Assembly: GCF_950295315.1 (NCBI RefSeq)
Contig: NC_080171.1
Location: 28,588,682 to 28,652,681, forward strand
Direction: 5' to 3'
Length of the DNA: 64,000 bases
Source: Erinaceus europaeus
Taxonomy: Eukaryota > Chordata > Mammalia > Eulipotyphla > Erinaceidae
Under the pieces are notes generated by a model, which saw only the letters and a list, made by a program, of their open reading frames with translations, was not told where the DNA came from and ran no database searches. A program made the position numbers and the translations under genes. Positions 44,539 to 55,901 of the stretch are shown here, in pieces. Within the stretch, counting starts at the first letter, position 1. Each line of letters opens with the position of its first letter.

Positions 44539-45482
44539 ATGATTCCTTCAAGCCCCATGCAAGATGAGCTGTATACGGTGAAATAATTATTTTTAACAGC
44601 TGAGTAGTATTCCATTGTATATATATACCACACCTTGCTCAGCCACTCATCTGTTGTTGGACACCTGGGTTGCTTCCAGGTTTTGGCTATTACAGATTGT
44701 GCTGCTATGAACATAAGTATACACAAATCCTTTGGGATGGGTGTGTTGGGCTCCTTAGGATATATCCCCAGGAGAGGAATTGCAGGGTCATAGGGTAGGT
44801 CCATTTCTAGCCTTCTGAGAGTTCTCCAGACTGCTCTCCACAGAGGTTGGACCAATTGACATTCCCACCAGCAGTGCAGGAGCGTTCCTTTGTCCCCACA
44901 ACCTCTCCAGCATTTGCTGCTGTTACCTTTTCTGGTGTATGACATTCTCACAGGAGTGAAGTGGTATCTCATTGTCTTTATTTGCATTTCTCTGACAATC
45001 AAAGATTTGGAGCATTTTGCATGTGTTTCTTGGCCCTTTGGATCTCTTTTATGGTGAATATTCTGTCCATGTCCTCTCCTGATTTTTGGATGGGGTTATT
45101 TGTTTTCTTGTTGTTGGGTTTGACAAGCTCTTTATATATTTTGGTTATTAAACTCCTGTCTGATGTGTGGCATTTGATGTATGGCATGTAAAGATCTCCC
45201 ATTCTGTGAGCAGCCTTTTTGTTTGGGTAGTGGTTTCTTTTGCTGTACAGAAGCCTTTTAATTTGATGTAGTCCCATAGGTTTATACTTGCCTTAGTCTT
45301 CAGTATCTGATAGTTTCTAGTCTAACATCCAAGTCCTTGATCCACTTAGAATTCACTTTTGTGCTTGGTGAAATATAGTGGTTCAGTTTTATTCTTCTGC
45401 ATGTTTCAACCTTTTTTTTCCAACACCATTTGTTGAAGAAACTCCCCTTTCCTCATTTAATAGTCTGGTCACCATTGTCAAA

Positions 45483-45522
45483 GATTAGATGTCAAAAAAA
45501 AAAAAAAAAAAGACTAGATGTC
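45483..45522. other. Poly(A)-only insertion with target-site duplication
   Basis: GATTAGATGTC (45483-45493), 18 A (45494-45511), GACTAGATGTC (45512-45522). The near-perfect 11-bp duplication around a bare A-run suggests an extremely truncated retrotransposition event. Confidence 0.65.
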
Positions 45523-45589
45523 TATAGGTGTGGGCCCAAGTTATATTACTTAATGAGTCTCCCCCACCTTTTTTTTCACCTGTTTTCTT

Positions 45590-45688
45590 CTTCTCTTTCC
45601 TAATTTTTGCCTACAGGGTTATTGCTGGGGCTTAGTGCCAGCACTACAAATCCACTGCTTCTAGTGGCTATTTTTTCTTTATTTCTTT
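45590..45688 (-). repeat. Detached 3' module of a type-1/2 SINE
   Basis: Antisense 'gggttattgctggggcttag' module without a SINE head. Confidence 0.65.
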
Positions 45689-45689
45689 T

Positions 45690-45806
45690 TTAACCAGAGC
45701 ACTGCTCAGCTTTTGTTTATGGTGGTGCAGGGAGATTGAATCTGGAACTTTGGAGCCTCAGGCATAAGAGTCTCTTTGCATAACCATTGTGTTATCTACC
45801 CACCCC
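45690..45806 (-). repeat. Type-3 SINE
   Basis: Antisense, probably inserted into the SINE that left the module to its left. Confidence 0.78.
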
Positions 45807-45844
45807 ATTTTTTCATTTTTTTTAAAGTTCATGTAATTTTTTAA

Positions 45845-46044
45845 CTATCTTTTTTTATTATTATTGAATAGAGACCGTCAGAAATTGAGAGAGAAGGGGG
45901 GATAGAGAGGAAAAGAGGTAGAGCCACCTGCAGCACTGCTTCACCACTCATGAAGATTTCCTCCTGAAGGGAGGACTGGGGACTTGAACCTGGGTCCTTG
46001 TGCATTGTAATGTGTGTGCTCAACCAGGTACGCCACCCAATCCC
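45845..46044 (-). repeat. Type-2 SINE
   Basis: Antisense, nearly full length. Confidence 0.82.
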
Positions 46045-46047
46045 ACA

Positions 46048-46273
46048 TTTTTTCAATTTTTATTGGATAGGAAAGAGAGAAATTGAGAGGGGAGGGGAAG
46101 ATAGGGAGAGAGAAAGATAAGACACCTGCAGACTTGTTTCACCACTGGTGAAGTGACCCCCCCACACATACATACCCTTGCAGGTGGAAATTGGGGAGTT
46201 CAAACCAGGATCCTTGTGTGGGTCCTTGCATTTTTGTATGTATGTTTCATCTGATGTGCTATTGCCTGACCCC
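46048..46273 (-). repeat. Older type-1/2-like SINE
   Basis: Antisense with an internal 'cccccacacatacatac' interruption. Confidence 0.65.
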
Positions 46274-46294
46274 TCTTCTTCTTTTTTTTTTTAA

Positions 46295-46481
46295 AGAACA
46301 TCTTTTTATTAATTAATTATTGGATAGAGACAGAAATTGAGAGGGGAGGGCAAGCTAGAGAGGGAGAGAGAAAGATAGATACCTGTGGTCCTGCTTCATC
46401 ATTCATGAAGCTTTCCCCCTACAGGTGGAGACCAGGGGCTTGAACCTGGGTCCTTGCACATTGCACTAGCACCTGGCCCCT
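46295..46481 (-). repeat. Type-2 SINE
   Basis: Antisense, with a short deletion in the tRNA-like head. Confidence 0.78.
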
Positions 46482-46583
46482 CACCTGTTTCTTAGATCAT
46501 TTATTTCTCTTTTTCCCCTTTCTTGACACAACTGTCTAAAAATCCTAACTTGCCTCATTCTTTTTTAAAAATACTTATTTATG

Positions 46584-46912
46584 GGAGTTGGGCGGTAGCA
46601 CAGCATGTTAAGCGCATGTGGCTCCAAGTGCAAGGACCAGCATAAGGATTCCAGTTTGAGCCCCCGGCTCTCTACCAGCAGGGGAGTCCCTTCAGAGGCT
46701 GTGAAGCAGGTCTGCAGGTGTTTATCTTTCTCTTCCCCTCTCTGTCTTCCCCTCCTCTCTCCATTTCTCCCAGTCCTATCTAACAACGACAACATCAATA
46801 ACAACAACAATAACTACAACAACAATAAAAACAGCAAGGGCAGCAAAAGGGAAAATAGATAAATAAATAAATATTTTAAAATAATAAATAAGTAAATAAA
46901 TAATACTTATTT
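46584..46912 (+). repeat. Type-1 SINE with 13-bp TSD
   Basis: ATACTTATTTATG at 46571-46583 and 46913-46925. It is inserted in the tail of an antisense type-4 copy. Confidence 0.9.
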
Positions 46913-47335
46913 ATGAAAAAGAGAGACTTGGTGAGAACCAGAGAATTACTCTAGTACATGTGCTACTAGGGACTGAACTCAGGACCTCAGGCACAAGGAT
47001 TCTAACACTTTAAAAAAGATTTTTTTAATATTATTTATTTATTATTCCCTTTTGTTGTCCTTGTTTTTTCATTGTTGTAGTTATTATTGTTGTTGATGTC
47101 GTCGTTGCTGGATAGGACAGAGAGAAATGGAGAGAGGAGGGGAAGACAGAGAAGGGGAGAGAAAGATAGACACTTGCAGACCTGCTTCACCTCTTGTGAA
47201 GTAACTCCCCTGCAGGTGAGGAGCCACGGGCTCGAACCGGGATCTTTATGCTGGTCCTTGCACTGTGTGCCATGTGCACTTAACCTGCTGTGCTACCGCA
47301 CAACTCCCAATGATCTAAGACTTTATCCACTGTCT
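46913..47335 (-). repeat. Type-4 SINE split by a type-1 SINE
   Basis: Body at 46913-47024. The end resumes at 47310 with 'ctaagactttatccactg'. Confidence 0.7.
47025..47309 (-). repeat. Type-1 SINE, nested
   Basis: Antisense, head 'gctgtgctaccgcacaactc'. Confidence 0.85.
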
Positions 47336-47401
47336 ATCACTCTCTCCTTGTCTCATATAAAACTGTCATACATATAAACTAAATCTTAAAACAAAATTAG
47401 A

Positions 47402-47612
47402 TGGGGGTGGGTGGTGGCGTACTTGGTTGAGCGCACGTTACTATGTGCAAGTACTCAGGTTTGAGCCCCCAGTCCTCACCTGCAAGGAGAAAGCTTTGTG
47501 TGTGGTGTAGCAGTGCTGAAAATGTCTCTCTGTCTCTCTCCCTATCTCCTCCTCTCCTCTCAATTTCTGGCTGTCTCTATCCAGTAAATAAACAAAGATA
47601 ATTAAAAATGTT
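47402..47612 (+). repeat. Type-2 SINE
   Basis: Sense, full length. Confidence 0.85.
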
Positions 47613-47644
47613 TTTTAAAGGTTATAAGCTTATAAAAATTTAGT

Positions 47645-47845
47645 CGGGGGTGAGGAGATGACTTAACCTGTTGAGCATATATTTTACCATGCACAAGGAC
47701 CCAGGTCCAAGTCCCCAGATACCACATAAGAGCACACGCAGGGAGAAAATTACAAAACCAATGGAGCAGTGCTATGTGGCGTCTATTCTTCTCCATCTTT
47801 CTCTCTTCCTTTCTGTCACTCACCCTCTATTAAAAACAAACAAAC
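47645..47845 (+). repeat. Older tRNA-related SINE
   Basis: Diverged relative of type 2 with an (AAAC)n tail. Confidence 0.55.
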
Positions 47846-47847
47846 AG

Positions 47848-48058
47848 GGGCCAGGTGGTGGCACACTTGGTTGAGTGCACATGTTACAGTGCACAAGGAC
47901 CCAGGTTCAAGCCACTGGTTCCCATCTGCAAGGGGAAAGCTTCACAAGTGGTGAAGCAGTGCTGCAGGTGTCTGTCTCTCTCCCTCTCTATCAGCCCCCT
48001 TCCCTCCCAATTTCTGGCTGTGTCTATCTAGTAAGTAAATAAAGATAATAAAAAATTA
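47848..48058 (+). repeat. Type-2 SINE
   Basis: Near consensus, inserted at the tail of the older copy. Confidence 0.87.
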
Positions 48059-48081
48059 AAACAAAAAAAAAAACAGAAAAG

Positions 48082-48210
48082 AACTTGGGAAGTGGCACAG
48101 TGACTACAGTATTGGACTTAAAAGCATAAGGTTCCATGTTCTATCCCTAACATTGCATGTTCCAGAGTGAGTGATCCTCTGGTTCCATGTTAAAAAATAA
48201 ATAAAACTTT
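48082..48210 (+). repeat. Type-4 variant SINE
   Basis: Head 'gggaagtggcacagtgacta'. Confidence 0.65.
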
Positions 48211-48217
48211 ATCCCCG

Positions 48218-48365
48218 TGGTCCAGGAGGTGGCGCAGTGATAAAGCTTTGGACTCTCAAGCATGAGGTCCTGAGTTCGATCCCCAGCAGCACATGTACCA
48301 GAGTGATGTCTGGTTCTTTCTCTCTCCTCTATCTTTCTCATAAATAAATAAAATATTAAAAAAAA
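48218..48365 (+). repeat. Type-4 SINE
   Basis: Near consensus. 'aaaactttatcccc' on both sides is a probable TSD. Confidence 0.87.
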
Positions 48366-48399
48366 CTTTATCCCCTCCCCTCAACTCTATAAGGGAGGG

Positions 48400-48445
48400 A
48401 TAAAGAGAGAGAGAGAGAGAGAAAGGGAGAGAGAGAGAGAAACAT
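48400..48445. repeat. (GA)n microsatellite
   Basis: Interrupted GAGA tract followed by a diverged tRNA-like segment to about 48590. Confidence 0.85.
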
Positions 48446-48684
48446 GTGGTAGATGGTGGAGAGGCAGCTTACCAGTAGAGCACATTCCTTTTATGCATGT
48501 GGTGCTCTGGGTCTGAATACTAACACAGTACATGATAGAACAGTTCTGTTTTCTCTCTCATAAAATAAAAATAAAATTAAAATTAAAGGAAAGTTTTATC
48601 CTCAAATGGCTGAAGTTATGCTCGTATTTTTTTCTACAGAGGAATTTGGAAACAGCAATATAGATTTTTCTGTTTTTTTATTTT

Positions 48685-48968
48685 TTATTATTTAAAAAAA
48701 TATTTATTTATTCTCTTTTGTTGCCCTTGTTTTATTGTTGTGATTATTATTGTTGTTGTTATTGTTGTCATTGTTGGATAGGACAGAGAGAAGTGGAGAG
48801 AGGAAGGGAAGACAGAAGGGGAGAGAAAGACACCTGCAGACCTGCTTCATTGCCTGTGAAGTGACTCCCCTGTAGGTGGGGAGCCGGGGGCTGGAACCGG
48901 AATCCTTACACTGGTCCTTGTCCTTCGCACCACATGCACTTAACCTGCTGTGCTACCACCCAACTCTG
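48685..48968 (-). repeat. Type-1 SINE
   Basis: Antisense, full length. Confidence 0.86.
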
Positions 48969-49042
48969 TTTATTTTAAAAGTTAATTTACTTTGGAGACA
49001 GAGAAATTGAGAGGAAAAATGTAGGTAGAAAGAAAGACAATG

Positions 49043-49180
49043 GTGGGAGTAGATAGTATAATGGTTATGCAAAGAGACTCCCATGCTTGAGGCTCCAAAG
49101 TCCCAGGTTCGATCTCCTACACCACCATATGCCAGAGCTGGACAGTGCTCTGGTTAGAAAAGAAAAGAAGAGAAGAGAGA
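49043..49180 (+). repeat. Type-3 SINE
   Basis: Sense with an (AAGAG)n tail. Confidence 0.83.
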
Positions 49181-49385
49181 AGAGACTTGGACTGGAGTTG
49201 GTGTATTGTATCAAAGTAAAAGACTCTGGAGTGGGCAAGGGTTCAGCCCCTGGAACATGATGGCAGAGGAGGACCTACAGGGGCCTAGACTGTTAGGTGG
49301 AAAATTATGTTACAAATGTACAAACTACTGTATTTTCCTGTCGGCTTTAAACCATAATCCCTCCCCCCAAAAAAGGAAAACAAGT

Positions 49386-49505
49386 GGAAAAAAGAAAAGA
49401 GACACCTACAACTCTGCTTCCCTCCTGCAGGTGGGGACCCTGGACATGAAGTGAGTACTTGAGCCTGGTAACGTTTGCTCTACCAGGTGTGCCATCGCCT
49501 GGTCC
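49386..49505 (-). repeat. Type-2 SINE, partial
   Basis: Antisense right half only. Confidence 0.65.
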
Positions 49506-49652
49506 CTGAAACACACAAGGTAGTGTGTGTGGGGGGGGCATTTCTGAGAGCTCTGAGATTCTGGTCACATAGCAATAGAAATTAGGAGGAATCTAAAAGA
49601 GTGAATCCACACAGATGTAGAGTGGTCTTGGTGGCATTGAGAAACTGGTCCT

Positions 49653-49885
49653 GCTTGGGCATAAGGATCCAGGTTTGAGCCCCGGCTCCCCACCTGCAGG
49701 GAGTTGCTTCACAAGTGGTGAAGCAGGTCTGAAGGTGTCTCTCTTTCTCTCCCCCTCTCTGTCTTCCCCTCCTCTTTCCATTTCTCTCTGTCCAACGATG
49801 ACATCAATAACAACAAGAATAACTACAACAATAACTGTAACAATAAAAACAAGGGCAACAAAAGGGAATAAATATTTTTTTAAAT
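49653..49885 (+). repeat. Type-1 SINE, 5'-truncated
   Basis: Begins at 'gcttgggcataaggatccag' and so lacks the A-box. Confidence 0.82.
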
Positions 49886-49898
49886 CTTAAAAAAAAGA

Positions 49899-50035
49899 GG
49901 GCAGGGATTGATAGCATAATAGTTATGCAAAGAGACTTTCACGTTTGAGGCTCCAAAGTCCCAGGTTCAATCCCCTGCAGCACCATAAACTAGAGCTGAG
50001 CAGTGCTCTGGTAAAAAAAAAAAAAGAAAGAAAAA
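49899..50035 (+). repeat. Type-3 SINE
   Basis: Sense. 'gaaactggtcctgct' (49640-49654) and 'gaaactggccctgct' (50036-50050) flank this copy together with the type-1 copy to its left. Confidence 0.83.
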
Positions 50036-50246
50036 GAAACTGGCCCTGCTGTCATCTCACTCTATTCTGTTCAGACTTACCCAGTCCTCAGTCTGCTCAC
50101 TGAGAAGCCCTTGTCCCCAGGGCTGCCAGTCACAAAGAAAAAGGGAAGAGAACTGAAGTCATCAGAGGCCCCAGGGTAATATTCCAGCACCAGCTCAACT
50201 GTGCTCTGGTTTAGGTTTCATTCTCATAAAAATAATAAATCTTGTG

Positions 50247-50376
50247 CAGGGGTAGCTAGCATAATGGTTATGCAAAGCGATTCTCATGCCTGAGCTTCCA
50301 AAGTCCTAGTGAATCCCCTGCACCACTATAAGCCAGAGCTGATCAGTGCTTTGGTAGTAATAGTAACAGTAATAGT
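50247..50376 (+). repeat. Type-3 SINE
   Basis: Sense, with the tail turned into a TAGTAA-type repeat. Confidence 0.8.
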
Positions 50377-50525
50377 GGTCCGGGAGGTGGCACGGTGATA
50401 AAGCTTTGGTCTCTCAAGCGTGAGGTCCTGAGTTCGATCCCCGGCAGCACATATGCCAGAGTGATGTCTGGCTCTTTCTCTTGCCTCCTATCTGTCTCAT
50501 AAATAAAGTTTAAAATATATAAAAT
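50377..50525 (+). repeat. Type-4 SINE
   Basis: Near consensus, the last repeat before the UAP1L1 promoter. Confidence 0.85.
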
Positions 50526-50579
50526 AAAAACCCAGTAATACATCTTTTATGAAAAAAGAACTGATTTCAGTCCTCACGC

Positions 50580-51440
50580 GCCTGGACCTGGGGCAGGGTA
50601 TGTGGAGGTGGGGGACGTGACAGTGGAAGTGGTGAGGCCCAATTTGGGGTGGGACCCGAGTGAGCTAGTTACTCCGCCTTCCCAGGAGGGGTCGGGCGAG
50701 TGGGTGGGCGCAAAGCGGCCGGGAGCCGAGAGGCGGGGCCCAGCAGGGGCCAGGAGGAGTCGCCTCCTGGGTGGGGTCGCGGTCCGGAGGGACGCGGAGA
50801 GGAATAGGCCTGGGGACCCCAAGGGGCGACGCCGGCCAGGGACATGGTTGAGGGGTGAGGGTAGAGGAGGGTGTGAAACCTCAACTAGGGACCGGGGCCG
50901 GGGCCACACAAACGAGGTGGAGAAGCGTCCAGGACAGCGATCCGGGAGGGGGCCCACCGGAGCGGGGCGGGTCCGGAGCAAGGGGGAGGGGTGCAGGGGG
51001 CAGGACTGGGGAGGGGTGTCGAGGCCGGGCGCCGGGATAGGGCAGGCACTGCCGCCTGGGTCCCGTGACGCCGGTGGGAGCGAGCGGGTCACGAGTGCCT
51101 AGTCTGCAGACCGCGGTGACGGCGACATGGCCTCGGAGCAGGACGTCCGCGCCCGGCTGCAGCGCGCGGGCCAGGAACACCTCCTGCGCTTCTGCGGGGA
51201 GCTGGCGCCGGGGCCGCGCGCGGCGCTGCTGGCCGAGCTGGAGGCGCTGGAGCCCGACGCGCTGCGCGAGCACTGCCGGCGCGCGGCCGCCGCTTGCGCG
51301 CGCCCCCTGGGCCCGCTGCCCGACCTGGCCGCGCGCCTCCAGCCCCTGCCCCCCGAGCGCGTGGGCAGCGCGAGTCGCAGCGACCCCGAGACTCTGCGGC
51401 TCTGGGAGGAGGAAGGTAGGCGGGCGGGGGTCCCAGTGAT
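50580..51440 (+). promoter_or_regulatory. UAP1L1: CpG-island promoter of UAP1L1
   Basis: GC-rich, CpG-dense sequence from just right of the SINEs through exon 1. GGGGCGG-type boxes and no TATA box. The long open frames on both strands here reflect base composition. Confidence 0.6.
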
Positions 51441-54400
51441 AGGTCGCCCCTTCGGGGGCAGGGTGGACGGGAGCGTGTGCCTGGAGAAGTTTAATTTGGA
51501 TCACTTTGTGGACTTCTCCTTTCCCTCGTACCAGTCCGCAACAGGGGTGTGGGCCCCCTAAACGTGGGCATCCACCCCCGGGACGCGTTCCTTCGGGGAG
51601 TGCTTTGTGCAGGCACACGCTAACTGCCCAGCCCGCGGGCACGAATACAGAGGAAACCTCTTACACTTTATCCTTTGCCCTATCGCACCTGTGGGTGCAG
51701 GCGGAAGCCCTACTGCTCCGGAGGTAGATGTCGCCGACTCCCTGCCAAATAGTTCTGACTCCCAACCCTACCTTCCTTCGGAAGGGCCCAGGCTAGGAGT
51801 AACCTAGGTCGAGGTCTTAAGAATTTTTAAAAATTTGTTAAAATATTCATTTATGGGAGTCGGGCTGTAGCACAGCAGGTTAAGCGCAGGTGGCGCAAAG
51901 CACAAGGACCGGTATAAGGATCCCGGTTCGAGCCCCCGGCTCCCCACCTGCAGGGGAGTCACTTCATAGGCGGTGAAGCAGGTCTGCAGGTGTCTATCTT
52001 TCTCTCCCCCTCTCTGTCTTCCCCACCTCTCTCCATTTCTCTCTGTCCTATCCAACAACTACGACAACAATAACTACAAGGGCAACAAAAGGGAGTAAAT
52101 AAATAAAATAAATATTAAAAAATATATATTTATTTATTCCCTTTTGTTGCCCTTGTTGTTTTATTGTTGTAGTTATTATTGTCTTCGTTGTTGGATAGGA
52201 CAGAGAGAAATGGAGAAAGAAGGGGAAGACAGAGAGGGGGAGAGAAAAAAGACACCTCCAGACCTGCTTCACCACTTGTGAAGTGACTCCCCTTGTAGGT
52301 GGGAAGCCGGGGGCGTGAACAGGGATCTTTATGCCGGTCCATGAGCTTTGTGCCACCTGCACTTAACCCGATGCACTACCGCCCAACTCCCGAGGTCTTA
52401 ATTTTTGAAGGGTTGAGGCAAGGTCAATTTAGGGTGGGGCTCAGATCCCGATAAGATCTGAACGTTGTCTAGAAGTTTCTGTCCACGGGCTACTAGAAGT
52501 CTCAGAATCCCAGGCGCAGCTGGACAGGCCCTATAATGAAGTGCTGTGGCAAGACTAGGAGTTCCTTCATGGCACCCTTTGCCCTCAGGTTTTCACCAGA
52601 TCGCCCAGAACAAGGTGGCTGTGCTGTTGCTGGCTGGCGGGCAGGGCACTCGCCTAGGTGTGACGTACCCCAAGGGTATGTACCAGGTGGGGCTGCCCAG
52701 CCAGAAGACCCTGTATCAGCTGCAGGCAGAACGGATTCGGCGGGTGGAACAGCTGGCTGGTCAGCGCTACCACACCCACTGCACCATACCCTGGTATGTT
52801 CTCCATACTACATGGGGCCCAGAGTAACACTCCCCCCACATATAACCCCAAACCAAGACTTGAACCCCAGAGTAGCCCCAGGCAGAGCCCAGCATCACCC
52901 AGATTGAGACTTGACTTCCAGCCTCGTACTGGATCCTCTGAAAGTCCATCAGAGCCCTAAGGCTGGGGGCTTGGACAGGCAGCCTTGGCCTTGCCTCCCA
53001 CACAGGTACATCATGACGAGTGAGTTCACACTGGAACCCACGGCCAAGTTCTTTAAAGAGCATGGCTTTTTCCACCTGGACCCTGACAATGTGATCATGT
53101 TTGAGCAGCGAATGCTGCCTGCTGTGACTTTCAATGGCAAGGCCATCCTGGAACGGAAGGACAAGATTGCCATGGCCCCAGGTATGCTGTGGCTCTGATA
53201 GGGAGGGGTCTCCAGACATCAGAATGTGATGCCAGGGGCTATGTGGCCCTGGGCTAGTGACCTTCCCTTTCTTGGCCTTGAATCTCATTTGTGTATGATA
53301 CAACCTTACGACTACACAAATAACAGAGACCCACTTTCTCTTCCTCTTCTGTACCCTGGACCAACCTACTGAGATCTGGCTAGAGCCTGCCACATTGTCT
53401 TTCTCCTTCTGCAGATGGCAATGGGGGCCTGTACTGTGCATTGATGGACAACCATATCCTAGAAGACATGGAGCGCCGAGGAGTGGAGTTTGTGCATGTA
53501 TACTGTGTGGACAACATCCTGGTGCGCCTGCCCGACCCAGTCTTCATTGGCTTCTGCGTGCTTCGAGGTGCCGACTGTGGTGCTAAGGTGAGCTGGCCAG
53601 GATGCCCTGAAGCCTGTCCCTGCCTGACTCTACTGCTGACGAGCTTCTGGCCACCAGCCCCACCCACGCAGACCCTCCTGTCCCCTCCTTGCCTCCCTCT
53701 GTGCTGTGGTGGCTGCAGGTGGTGGAGAAGGCTTACCCAGAGGAGCCCGTCGGAGTGGTGTGCCAGGTAGATGGTGTGCCCCAGGTGGTGGAGTACAGTG
53801 AGATCAGCCCAGAGATTGCCCAGCTCTGTGGGCCCGAGGGGGGCCTGCTCTACAGTGAGGGCAACATCTGCAACCACTTCTTCACACGAGGCTTCCTCCA
53901 GATGGTCACCAGGTATGCACAACAGGTGGCCTCTAACAAGAACTGCCAATTGCCATTCTGTCTAGGCAAGGATGCTACTGGGGTGCCCTGCATGTCTACT
54001 TGTGTGCCTGTTCCCCCCACCCCCAGGGTCCCCACTGTCTTGCCTGAATTGTGTCTTTCATCCTTATTCCCTTATTCTGCTACCCTCCAGGGAGTTTGAG
54101 CCCCTGCTGAAGCCACACGTGGCTGTGAAGAAGGTCCCATACGTGGATGAGGAGGGAAATTTGGTAAAGCCGCCAAAACCGAATGGGATAAAGATGGAGA
54201 AGTTTGTGTTTGATGTGTTCCCGTTTGCTAAGTTAGTGCAGACGTCATTTTTCTTCTTCCATTCTTGGTCTGGGGGTGGGCTGTTTAGGTGGTAGGAAAT
54301 GAGTTGGGGAGTTGGGGGCCATGGCAGGCAGGTCTTGGGGAGAAGGCCAGGGGAAGTGCATCCCCCCAGGTGAAAGCAAGGGGGACATTTGGGCCAGTTG

Positions 54401-55901
54401 AGGTCCTTGGGATGTGGACTTTGGGGGACACCCCTGTGCTCCTTTCGAGATTCTCCCCAGGCCAGGTTGATGGCAGCTCCTAGCTACCTGGCTGTCAGTT
54501 TGGAGCAAGCCTGGGGTTCGGTGGGTGTGGGAGAAAGTCATGCAGCCGGTGTGAGGGGGGTAGGTCTCAGGCAGAGTCAGGGCCCATGGGGGCCAATGAA
54601 TCACTGCCACCCTTCCCCAACTCTCACTGCCCTGGGTCCCTGAGCAAGATTTGTGTCACCAGCTCTTTTCCTTCCTGCCAGAAACTTCGTGGCCTTTGAG
54701 GTGCTAAGAGAGGAGGAGTTCTCCCCACTGAAGAATGCAGACTCAGGCGACAGGGACACCCCCTCCACAGCACGGCGGGCCCTGCTGGCTCAGCACTACC
54801 GCTGGGCCCTGAGGGCTGGGGCGCAATTCCTGGATGCGTGTGGGGCCCGGCTCCCCGAACTGCCCAGGTGAGTGTGGACACTAGGGTACCAACTGAAGGT
54901 GAGGATGACAGGACACACCCCACACCCTCAGGGCCCTGCCTGCGTGTCCAGTTGGCCAGACAATGATGGCTACAGCAGCCTTTGATCCACATCAAGCCAG
55001 GGGAGGTGGGGACCAACAATCTTTGACTCAACACTAAGAGTAGAAGGTAAACCCAGGCAGGATAATCCAAAAATGTTCACATAGGTCACTTTCATTGCTG
55101 GTGAAGAGATAGGAGGCTTCCATCTGACTGTGGGGAGTTGTCTCCTGAATCCGCTGCTCAAATGCCTCCTGAGAAACCTATGGGGGGGGGGCAGTTTGCT
55201 CAGGGTCTCAGCTATCCACAGAAAACAGCTGAGAAAAAGATTGAGGAGCTGGGCCAGGCACATTGTGCCCCAAGTCCTGGGGTAGGGTAGTGGGGGTGGT
55301 GTAGGGTCTGTACCCTTGAGTACTGACAAGTGGCTTCCCCAGCCTGCCTGGCAGTGGAGACCCTCCAGTCATCTGTGAGATCTCACCCTTAGTGTCCTGC
55401 TTTGGAGAGGTGAGCTACCCAAAGGGTTGGGCTTTCCCAGGTTATGGGACTGGGGCTGCTTGGTAGGGGGAGGGGTTTGCTGGGGGAAGAGACACCTCCA
55501 TCTCTTTACTTCAGAGAGCCTAGTGAGATGTGTACTGGGTGTGGTGTCCCGGGGCTCCCTAATGTTCTGAGTGGCTTAGTGCTGGTCAGGCTCTCTTGGA
55601 GCCCATTGGGAGGAATGGAGGCCCTGGCCCTTCCCAGGTAACTTCTGGCCTGATCACACTAAAAGGGGCTCTTGGCTTAGACCCTTGAGGTGGAAACACC
55701 CACCCTTGCTTCTGGAAGCCTCTCTGGCCCCACTGCTTTCTGACTCCCAAGCAAAGATGGGACCTTGTTCAGGGGGCCAAAAAGTGAACACTGCCACGGG
55801 GACCTGCTTGTTTACAGGATCTGGAAACCTACCTGCAGGGCCGGGAGTTCCAGTCCCCACTCATCCTGGATGAGAACAGGGCCAGGGCCCTGCGGCCTTG
55901 A
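51127..55901 (+). CDS. UAP1L1: UAP1L1, UDP-N-acetylhexosamine pyrophosphorylase-like protein 1
   Basis: Paralogue of UAP1, the cytosolic enzyme that makes UDP-GlcNAc from UTP and GlcNAc-1-phosphate. Its own catalytic role is less certain. Nine coding exons with continuous phase: 51127-51415, 52589-52793, 53006-53181, 53415-53587, 53719-53912, 54091-54231, 54682-54867, 55343-55409, 55818-55901, giving 504 residues (human 507). Exon 2 has the nucleotide-binding loop [12 protein letters not shown] and [14 protein letters not shown]. Exon 4 has DGNGGLY, and exon 5 [12 protein letters not shown], the sugar-binding region. Exon 6 has [19 protein letters not shown]. All family landmarks I know are present, so the gene looks functional. 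The start is the family Met. The exon 6 donor is GTTAGT, weaker than the others. Intron 1 holds an inverted pair of SINEs. Confidence 0.93.
51853..52115 (+). repeat. Type-1 SINE, left arm of an inverted pair
   Basis: Sense copy in UAP1L1 intron 1, near consensus. Confidence 0.9.
52117..52391 (-). repeat. Type-1 SINE, right arm of an inverted pair
   Basis: Antisense copy joined tail to tail with the left arm. Confidence 0.9.

Larger units (their letters stand above)
43525..45535 (-). mobile_element. L1 retrotransposon 3' part, interrupted by an ERV
   Basis: Bottom-strand L1 fragment, 5'-truncated. The pieces 44545-45535 and 43525-43837 flank the ERV. Conceptual reading of 44442-45002 gives typical L1 ORF2 C-terminal landmarks ([40 protein letters not shown]). 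44999-45277 gives the preceding segment ([37 protein letters not shown]). The frame is shifted between them and truncated, so it is inactive. A pure A-run with flanking duplication lies inside it at 45483-45522. Confidence 0.88.

Noticed and set aside
50602..51642. Open frames of 166 and 253 codons on both strands around the UAP1L1 start
   Set aside because: Arginine-, proline- and glycine-rich translations of a CpG island. Only the frame from 51127 has homology.
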